Below, piece after piece: positions 1-4,918 of a stretch of DNA of 7,277 nt. The DNA is from Candidatus Thorarchaeota archaeon. GTDB lineage: Archaea; Asgardarchaeota; Thorarchaeia; Thorarchaeales; Thorarchaeaceae. Location: contig JAEOST010000703.1 in assembly GCA_016840245.1 (NCBI GenBank), positions 1 through 7,277 on the forward strand, in the 5' to 3' direction. The position numbers and the translations under genes were made by a program. How positions within the stretch are numbered: position 1 is the first letter of the stretch; every line of letters begins with the position of its first letter. The notes beneath the pieces are model-generated. The model was not told the origin of the DNA and made no database searches. It saw only the letters and a list, made by a program, of their open reading frames with translations.

Positions 1-80
1 AGTGCCTCATCGAATCTCTCGTTCTCAATCAGTTCTGATACTCTGGCCAATTGCTCTACAGTTTCAGATATATCAGACAT
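1..80 (-). CDS. N-terminal fragment of an unrecognised protein, cut by the left window edge
   Basis: An ATG at 80-78 on the minus strand opens a frame that stays open to the window edge. It gives 26 complete codons beginning MSDISETVEQLARV and continuing SELIENERFDEA. The segment is strongly helical and acidic. The ENERFDEAL-like end resembles the first helix of TPR-type proteins, but the stretch is far too short to assign a fold. Upstream, GTGGA about 10 nt before the ATG is a weak possible ribosome binding site. The gene lies 47 nt downstream of the small minus-strand gene ending at 128 and could be co-transcribed with it. The start is inferred from the first in-frame ATG; no function is claimed. 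Confidence 0.5.
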   Translation of the reverse strand, partial: MSDISETVEQLARVSELIENERFDEA

Positions 81-127
81 AGTCTAGTTCCACTCTGAGT
101 CAGGATTGATTCGTGATATCTCTTTCG

Positions 128-397
128 TCACTCATCCCCAATTGGTCCCATGCTTATCCATAACAAACAATCGTCACAAGTTAGCCTGATACTCCTATCA
201 AGCAATTTCCATCCAGTCTTATGTTCTTGAGTAGTGGATGAGTCAGCTGTAGTGACAACAATGTTACATTCAGTCACGTAGACATTCTTATGATCATCAT
301 CTGGATATGCATGATGAGTAGTCAAAGTTGTTGGATCCTGAATCCTCACCCAATTTATTGTATCCATAATGCTCTCATATTCAAGAAGTACCTCCAT
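128..397 (-). CDS. Small hypothetical protein (89 aa)
   Basis: I do not recognise this protein. From ATG 397 it begins MEVLLEYESIMDTINWV, has a His/Asp-rich middle (HHAYPDDDH), a beta-rich stretch (NVYVTECNIVVTTAD) and a CDDC pair of cysteines near the C terminus, ending GPIGDE. There is no signal peptide or clear membrane segment. The frame also opens at an ATG at 439, which would add 14 residues. I prefer 397 because AGGAG (413-409) precedes it by 11 nt and because starting at 439 would put the start codon only 5 nt from the palindrome 445-456, leaving no room for a promoter. Composition and codon choice look natural, but no homology can be tested here. A chance ORF is the main alternative. 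Confidence 0.5.
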   Translation of the reverse strand: MEVLLEYESIMDTINWVRIQDPTTLTTHHAYPDDDHKNVYVTECNIVVTTADSSTTQEHKTGWKLLDRSIRLTCDDCLLWISMGPIGDE

Positions 398-444
398 GAA
401 TATCTTTTCTCCTACAAAGATTGAGATATATGAAAACATTAATT

Positions 445-456
445 ATAGTTAACTAT
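445..456. promoter_or_regulatory. 12-bp perfect palindrome in the divergent intergenic region
   Basis: ATAGTTAACTAT reads identically on both strands and sits between the divergent genes starting at 397 (minus) and 509 (plus), 47 and 52 nt from the two start codons. This symmetric placement fits a two-way AT-rich promoter element or an operator for a dimeric regulator. The role is inferred. Confidence 0.35.
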
Positions 457-469
457 TATCGTATGTACA
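448..469 (+). promoter_or_regulatory. GTTAACTA-N7-ATGTACA element upstream of the VOC operon
   Basis: GTTAACTA (448-455) is followed after 7 nt by ATGTACA (463-469). The same two blocks occur at 1304-1324 with a 6-nt gap, upstream of the adenine methyltransferase. The first block overlaps the palindrome 445-456. If it acts as a TATA-like box, transcription would start near 478-482, leaving a short leader containing the ribosome binding site at 498. Confidence 0.35.
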
Positions 470-497
470 GAGATGCTAAGATAGAGAATTAGCAAGC

Positions 498-503
498 GGT
501 GAT
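498..503 (+). promoter_or_regulatory. Ribosome binding site of the first VOC gene
   Basis: GGTGAT matches part of the archaeal Shine-Dalgarno complement AGGAGGTGATC. It lies 5 nt before ATG 509 and supports that start. Confidence 0.6.
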
Positions 504-508
504 ACTAA

Positions 509-886
509 ATGACAAGAGTGATTCATTTTGAGATACCGGTGGACGATGTTGATCGTGCAGAGGCATTCTATGAGAATGTCTTTGGATGGAAACTCGAGAG
601 ACAGGAAGGACCGTGGGGTCTCTACCTTGCTCTAAACACAGGGGACGTATCTACACCGGGTATCAGTGGTGCAATGTACAAACGACAGAGTCCAACTGAT
701 AATATCGTGAATGTAATTGATGTCAGTGATATTGAAGGACATGTCAAGAAAATCAAGGAACTTGGTGGAGAGATTACTTTCGAGATTTGCCCGATATCGG
801 GAGTGGGTTATCTGGCCTATTCCAAAGATCCATCAGGTAATCAATTTGGGATGATGAAACGAGACCCCAATGTTAAGGCTGAATGA
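509..886 (+). CDS. VOC (glyoxalase/bleomycin-resistance fold) family protein, copy 1
   Basis: This is a 125-residue single-domain member of the vicinal oxygen chelate superfamily, cytosolic by composition. Two beta-alpha-beta-beta-beta halves are visible: VIHFEIPVDD with helix AEAFYENVFGWK near residues 4-28, and NVIDVSDIEGHVKKIKELGG near residues 68-87, closing with GVGYLAYSKDPSGNQFGM. Family members bind a metal through His/Gln/Glu side chains. H6 and E8 are present in the first strand, but the C-terminal position often occupied by Glu, after GNxFG, is Met/Lys here, so metal binding and catalysis are uncertain. The substrate cannot be named; detoxifying lyases, dioxygenases and binding proteins share the fold. 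A GGTGAT site 5 nt upstream fixes the start. The stop overlaps the ribosome binding site of the next gene, so the two are an operon. Confidence 0.9.
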   Translation: MTRVIHFEIPVDDVDRAEAFYENVFGWKLERQEGPWGLYLALNTGDVSTPGISGAMYKRQSPTDNIVNVIDVSDIEGHVKKIKELGGEITFEICPISGVGYLAYSKDPSGNQFGMMKRDPNVKAE

Positions 887-890
887 GGTG
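885..890 (+). promoter_or_regulatory. Ribosome binding site deciding the start of the second VOC gene
   Basis: GAGGTG overlaps the TGA stop of the preceding gene (884-886). It is 2 nt from ATG 893 and 5 nt from ATG 896. The 5-nt spacing equals that of the first VOC gene, favouring 896. Confidence 0.6.
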
Positions 891-895
891 CCATG

Positions 896-1264
896 ATGCC
901 AAGAGTTATTCATTTCGAGATAATTGCTGATGACGCAGAAGTACTGAAGGAGTTCTACTCAGAGATCTTTGGTTGGAATGTTAGGAAATGGAATGGTCCT
1001 ACTGACTACTGGTTCTTGATGACTGGAGAATCTTCTAGTCCTGGTATTGATGGTGCATTTAGTATACGCGAACCTGGTTTTTACGATGTCACTGATACGA
1101 TTGATGTTGATGATATCGACAAGTACATTGCCTTAGTAGAGGAACATGGGGGAGAGATAACACGTCCAAAGAATGCTATCCCTGGAGTTGGCTGGTTAGC
1201 CTATTTCAAGGATACAGAAGGCAATCTATGGGGACTGATGCAGGACGATACTAGTGCAAAGTAG
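896..1264 (+). CDS. VOC (glyoxalase/bleomycin-resistance fold) family protein, copy 2
   Basis: This is a 122-residue VOC-fold protein, paralogous to its upstream neighbour. By eye about 40% of positions are identical, including the start (MPRVIHFEI against MTRVIHFEI), FY..FGW, GP, PGI.GA, the second-half strand IDV.DI, GGEIT, and the closing GVG.LAY.KD..GN. It keeps H6 and E8 (numbered from ATG 896), while the C-terminal ligand position reads GNLWGLMQ, so Gln could replace the usual Glu. ATG 893, one codon earlier, is possible; 896 is preferred from the ribosome binding site spacing and the alignment with copy 1. The two proteins could form a heterodimer, as VOC domains usually pair, but that is inference. 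No substrate is evident from the flanking genes. Confidence 0.88.
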   Translation: MPRVIHFEIIADDAEVLKEFYSEIFGWNVRKWNGPTDYWFLMTGESSSPGIDGAFSIREPGFYDVTDTIDVDDIDKYIALVEEHGGEITRPKNAIPGVGWLAYFKDTEGNLWGLMQDDTSAK

Positions 1265-1298
1265 GGTCTCTATGGTCGCCTTAACTAGACTCGGTATG

Positions 1299-1313
1299 TT
1301 TTTGTTAACTAAT
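1299..1313 (+). promoter_or_regulatory. Promoter-like element TTTTTG-TTAACTAAT before the adenine methyltransferase
   Basis: TTTTTGTTAACTAAT ends 23 nt before the TTG start at 1337. A near-identical 16-mer at 3588-3603 ends 22 nt before the start of the cytosine methyltransferase. An archaeal TATA-like box at this distance would place transcription start at or next to the start codon, which agrees with the absence of a ribosome binding site before 1337. The T-run could instead, or also, end the VOC transcript. Confidence 0.4.
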
Positions 1314-1324
1314 CCTCATGTACA
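1304..1324 (+). promoter_or_regulatory. Second copy of the GTTAACTA-N6-ATGTACA element
   Basis: GTTAACTA (1304-1311) and ATGTACA (1318-1324) repeat the pair found at 448-469 with the gap changed from 7 to 6 nt. It overlaps the promoter-like element at 1299-1313. Both blocks contain palindromic cores (GTTAAC and TGTACA), which would suit a dimeric DNA-binding protein. Chance recurrence in AT-rich intergenic DNA is not excluded. Confidence 0.3.
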
Positions 1325-1336
1325 CTTGAATGTCCT

Positions 1337-3571
1337 TTGACAAGAACAGTCTATGATACTGCGTGGGACCTGCTAGGTAGGTCTCATAAGATGGTCGTTG
1401 ATAGATTAGAGAGTCGACCGGATGATAACTATCTGATTCCTGAGGTTTCACGCATTGCTTCACTACGTTTTGCTCTTTCTTCCTATCTGAGTATCAGTCT
1501 AAGTAAACTTGACTCAATTTCCCCTCAATTAATGAGGGGTCTCTCATTCAAGCATCATGATAATCAAATTCTGCAAGATAGATCTGATGAGTTCTCTGCA
1601 GACATTCCTGAGGGTCTTGGTCATGATGAGTTTATGACTTCATTGTCTCAAAGCGACCCCTCCGAGTTTTGTGAACTTCTTGCTTGGATACATGCTCTAG
1701 GTTCTTTTGCTATCTCAAGCAGAGGTCTCAGTGAGGACTCTAGAAGAGTTCTCGGTGCTTATTACACACCGCGAGTTGTAGCTGATTACATTGTTGAGAA
1801 TACCATAGGACCAAAGATTGACGAAATGATTCAGCGTGTATCCCTTATTGGTTCAGATGCATTAAGTAAAATCGCCGCACTAAGTGTTCTAGATCCCGCA
1901 TGCGGACCTGGAGCTTTTCTAATATCTTCTCTACGAATCTTGATGACAAGAGCAAGGGCTCTCATGGATGCTGCAGAACGTCAAGGTTTCAAACAACAGG
2001 ATTTAGAGTCAGTTGGTTTGTCTTCTAAACATGTTCTAACCTTGGATTCTTTCTATGGAGTTGACCTGGATGCGGCAGCTCTTGAAATCGCCAAGGTATC
2101 GATGCTGTTGATGAACCAAGGCCGGAGTGTTGATGCCCTCAAGCTTGATGTTGGGCCTAAACTACGGAAAGGGGATTCACTTGTATCAATGAATGGGATG
2201 AGCGGAGATTCAGACTATCGGTCCTTCTTCTCAAACCTTGCTCGTAAGTATCCGCTTGAATGGAGAACCGAGTTTCCTGAAGTCTTCCGCCGCGGTGGTT
2301 TTAGCTTTGTAGTTATGAATCCCCCATACGATCGACTCAAACCCAATTTTGCTGAATTTCTTAGAGAGCGACTAATAGCTGGAGATCGTGCTATACATGA
2401 AAATCAGTATGACGAACATCGCCTAGAAATGAAGGAGGATGTAGCTTACTTCAGAAAATCTGGTGAGTATACTCTTGGTAACAGACACACTATTGATCTA
2501 TATCGTCTCTTTATCGAAAGAGCTCTCCAACTGACTCAGAAGGATTCGCGGATTGGATGCGTGGTTCCAACAACGCTGCTAGGTGATGTTTCAGCAGAAC
2601 GATTACGCTATTCTTTGGTTGATAGCAATCGCGTATGTATGATAGAAGAATTCACAGAGAGTGCCAGGCTATTCGAAGGGGTAACACAATCTGTTTGTAT
2701 CATGGTCGTTGAACGAGGTGGCAGTACAGCTAAAATTGATGCAAGATTCGCATTGGAGAAAATTGAATCGGAATCAATTCCGGTGACTATTCCAGTAGAT
2801 GAACTGAGACCGGCTATGGGTCGATACCTGAATATACCCCGTGTTGATCGGACTGGGTTGTCTATCCTCATGAAGGTGCATTCATATCCCTCTCTAGGGT
2901 CGCTGTCCTGGATTCAAAATCGTCGTGGAGAACTTGATCTCACTATTGACAAATCCTTCATAACAAATGAACGAACTGATAACCGGTTGATTCGAGGGGC
3001 TAATATTGCAAGGTATGATACTGTTGAGTCCAAGAGGCCGCCAGAATATGTCCACCTTGAATTATTCGTGAAATCAAAACGAACTACTGAACGGTTAAAA
3101 CACACTAGTAGGTGGAGGATCGCATGTCAGCAGGTATCCAACAGATTTCAACTATGGCGTTTGAAATTTACACTAGTTCAACCAGGTACGATACTAGCTA
3201 ACTCATGTAACTATATTCTTCTGGATGGTGATGCTGACAAATCACTCCTCTACTACATTCTTGGTTTGATGAATTCCAATCTTCTAAATTGGCGATTCAA
3301 TGTCAGTAGTGCGAATAATCATGTTTCCAATAGGGAGTTGTCAGCTTTACCCATAGCTGACCCAGAACTTGTAGAAGAGAGTTATCTAGTTGATGAAATC
3401 GTATCACTTGTCAAGAATATAGATTCATCAAATCCTAGAGATCTATTGGCCATTGAAGCCAAGGTTATGAAACTATACAAGCTGAATAAGAGAGAGGTTT
3501 CTCACGTACTCAAGAGTAGGGGTGTGACAACGAGTGATATCAGCTTTGTAATTACCGAGATGAAATCATAA
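1337..3571 (+). CDS. N6-adenine DNA methyltransferase, Eco57I/TaqI-like gamma class
   Basis: This 744-residue enzyme should transfer a methyl group from S-adenosylmethionine to the N6 of adenine in a specific DNA sequence. Motifs follow the gamma-class order: motif X GAYYTP at 140-145, motif I DPACGPG at 186-192 (AdoMet site), FYGVDLD with acidic D243 at 239-245, KGDSL around D280, and catalytic motif IV NPPY at 328-331. The C-terminal third looks like a TaqI-type target recognition domain, with ILANSCNYI from 619, LGLMNSNLLNWRF near 645-657 and NNHVSNRELSALPI from 660. Residues 1-135 are helical with no visible PD-(D/E)xK or other nuclease motif, and the length is shorter than most fused type IIG enzymes, so I read it as a methyltransferase without cleavage activity. 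The start is TTG with no Shine-Dalgarno; ATG 1391 (residue 19) is the alternative. It is followed 54 nt later by a second methyltransferase. Confidence 0.9.
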   Translation: MTRTVYDTAWDLLGRSHKMVVDRLESRPDDNYLIPEVSRIASLRFALSSYLSISLSKLDSISPQLMRGLSFKHHDNQILQDRSDEFSADIPEGLGHDEFMTSLSQSDPSEFCELLAWIHALGSFAISSRGLSEDSRRVLGAYYTPRVVADYIVENTIGPKIDEMIQRVSLIGSDALSKIAALSVLDPACGPGAFLISSLRILMTRARALMDAAERQGFKQQDLESVGLSSKHVLTLDSFYGVDLDAAALEIAKVSMLLMNQGRSVDALKLDVGPKLRKGDSLVSMNGMSGDSDYRSFFSNLARKYPLEWRTEFPEVFRRGGFSFVVMNPPYDRLKPNFAEFLRERLIAGDRAIHENQYDEHRLEMKEDVAYFRKSGEYTLGNRHTIDLYRLFIERALQLTQKDSRIGCVVPTTLLGDVSAERLRYSLVDSNRVCMIEEFTESARLFEGVTQSVCIMVVERGGSTAKIDARFALEKIESESIPVTIPVDELRPAMGRYLNIPRVDRTGLSILMKVHSYPSLGSLSWIQNRRGELDLTIDKSFITNERTDNRLIRGANIARYDTVESKRPPEYVHLELFVKSKRTTERLKHTSRWRIACQQVSNRFQLWRLKFTLVQPGTILANSCNYILLDGDADKSLLYYILGLMNSNLLNWRFNVSSANNHVSNRELSALPIADPELVEESYLVDEIVSLVKNIDSSNPRDLLAIEAKVMKLYKLNKREVSHVLKSRGVTTSDISFVITEMKS

Positions 3572-3578
3572 GCGTGTC

Positions 3579-3598
3579 TTATTCACCTTTTTGAATAA
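3579..3598. repeat. Inverted repeat between the two methyltransferase genes
   Basis: TTATTCA (3579-3585) and TGAATAA (3592-3598) are perfect 7-bp complements around a 6-nt loop CCTTTT. The right arm lies inside the promoter-like element 3588-3603. It could be an operator overlapping the promoter or a weak AT-rich hairpin behind the upstream stop codon; the sequence alone does not decide. Confidence 0.4.
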
Positions 3599-3603
3599 CT
3601 AAT
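3588..3603 (+). promoter_or_regulatory. Promoter-like element TTTTTGAATAACTAAT before the cytosine methyltransferase
   Basis: This matches the element at 1299-1313 over TTTTTG and TAACTAAT, differing by one inserted base and a substitution in between. It ends 22 nt before ATG 3626, essentially the same spacing as for the adenine methyltransferase (23 nt). The likely role is a shared archaeal promoter box giving a leaderless or near-leaderless mRNA, or a binding site for common control of the two genes. Confidence 0.4.
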
Positions 3604-3625
3604 GGAGACGAATCATGTGGAATAA

Positions 3626-4852
3626 ATGGCATCTAGTTCTGATTCGCAAGTTCGGGATTCACAAGAACTAGAAGTAGTGTTCAACCATGTTTCTGCTACA
3701 CTTAGCGAATTAGATCTAGAGATTGTTAGGTCGGTACCCCCGGGTGGTAACTGGCAAGATATTCCAATGTCAACAATGCGCAAATCCTCGCGACTAACCC
3801 AGATTCACAACTCGGGTGGTCGGACAACTTACTATGGTCGTTTGAGTTACGATCTGCCTAGTTACACCATTAACACATATTTCAACAGACCTGGAAATGG
3901 AACATTCATACATCCAGAACAGAGCAGACTGATTTCTATACGGGAAGCAGCGCGTCTGCAGTCATTCCCAGATTCTTACAAGTTTCTAGGCACAACATCG
4001 TCTATGTTTAAACAGGTGGGAAATGCCGTACCTCCCCTATTGGCACAAGCTGTAGGTCTTACAATCCCTCCAGGTTCAGCTATTGACCTATTCTCAGGAG
4101 CAGGCGGTCTATCACATGGACTCGAACAAGTTGGCCACAAAGTCCTACTCTCATCTGATATCAACAAGAACATGTGTACAACCTATCAATACAACCATCC
4201 GAAGACCAAGGTATTGCAAGCTGATGTGAGTAATTCAATTGAGTATCAGAATGTAGTAGACACGATTGATGGCTTACTTGCTGGGAAACATTTGCAAATC
4301 GTTGCAGGTGGTCCGCCGTGTCAGGGATTCTCCACTGCTGGTAAATGGAATTCAAGTGACTCACGGAATCAGCTTATTGTTCCTATGCTTGATATCGTCG
4401 CACATTTCCGCCCTGAATATATTGTGATCGAGAACGTGCTTGGGATTCGTTCAATGAACAAAGGTCAGACCATTGATATGATTTTGAATCGCCTGCATGC
4501 CCTCGAGTACAGAACCAAGATTCTCACACTCCGTTCGGAAGAGTATGGTGTACCGCAAAGACGAAGGCGTATTTTCATAATCAGCTCTCTCTCAGAGGTG
4601 GATTCTGTTGTACTAAAACCACTTTTCTCTTATGTACTACGAAGACGAAAAGGAGAGAGGGCACTAGTACACGCAAGTGATTTACCAACTCCAATCTGTG
4701 TACGTGAGGCAATCTCGGACCTTCCTTCAATCCCTGTGGGAGGTGGGTCGATGGAGATGAAATATGATCGAACAATGACCAGTTGTGATTATCAACGATA
4801 TATGAGAGGATTAATTTCATTTGATGACTTTGTCATGAATAGAGTCAAGTAA
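3626..4852 (+). CDS. Circularly permuted C5-cytosine DNA methyltransferase
   Basis: This 408-residue protein should methylate carbon 5 of cytosine in a specific DNA site using S-adenosylmethionine. All key motifs are intact but permuted. The N-terminal part carries VPPGGNWQDIP, GRLSYDLPSYTI, motif IX (RLISIREAARLQSFPD, 101-116) and motif X (QVGNAVPP, 130-137). Then come motif I (DLFSGAGGLS, 154-163), motif IV GGPPCQG with catalytic Cys232, motif VI ENV (269-271) and motif VIII (YGVPQRRRRIF, 307-317). The last 90 residues hold what normally precedes the recognition region (VREAISDLP, then YQRYMRG). In a standard enzyme, motifs IX and X follow this part, so the recognition domain is split between the two ends. 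No strong Shine-Dalgarno precedes the ATG; a promoter-like box ends 22 nt upstream. Permuted members such as M.BssHII are known. The target sequence cannot be predicted. Confidence 0.92.
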   Translation: MASSSDSQVRDSQELEVVFNHVSATLSELDLEIVRSVPPGGNWQDIPMSTMRKSSRLTQIHNSGGRTTYYGRLSYDLPSYTINTYFNRPGNGTFIHPEQSRLISIREAARLQSFPDSYKFLGTTSSMFKQVGNAVPPLLAQAVGLTIPPGSAIDLFSGAGGLSHGLEQVGHKVLLSSDINKNMCTTYQYNHPKTKVLQADVSNSIEYQNVVDTIDGLLAGKHLQIVAGGPPCQGFSTAGKWNSSDSRNQLIVPMLDIVAHFRPEYIVIENVLGIRSMNKGQTIDMILNRLHALEYRTKILTLRSEEYGVPQRRRRIFIISSLSEVDSVVLKPLFSYVLRRRKGERALVHASDLPTPICVREAISDLPSIPVGGGSMEMKYDRTMTSCDYQRYMRGLISFDDFVMNRVK

Positions 4853-4906
4853 CACTGATTTGTCATTCTAATAACAGCAACTAAGTGATGAGAACAATAT
4901 CTAATC

Positions 4907-4910
4907 GGAG
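4907..4910 (+). promoter_or_regulatory. Ribosome binding site supporting the TTG start at 4919
   Basis: GGAG (extended GGAGATG) lies 8 nt before TTG 4919 but 23 nt before the first in-frame ATG at 4934. The spacing favours the TTG. Confidence 0.5.
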
Positions 4911-4918
4911 ATGTTTGA

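Noticed and set aside
2608..3105. Minus-strand open frames of 63-87 codons inside the adenine methyltransferase gene
   Set aside because: They lie opposite a well-supported coding sequence with conserved motifs, lack ribosome binding sites and have shadow-like composition.
3602..3625. A 7-codon ORF (METNHVE) in the same frame as, and ending directly before, the cytosine methyltransferase ATG
   Set aside because: It overlaps the promoter-like box at 3588-3603 and probably lies upstream of the transcript start. Its NHV resembles the NHV in the protein below it, but three residues are not evidence of a former longer N terminus.
4581..4820. Minus-strand open frame of 79 codons opposite the 3' end of the cytosine methyltransferase
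   Set aside because: The plus-strand frame is intact and carries recognisable methyltransferase sequence (VREAISDLP, YQRYMRG), so this is an antisense shadow.
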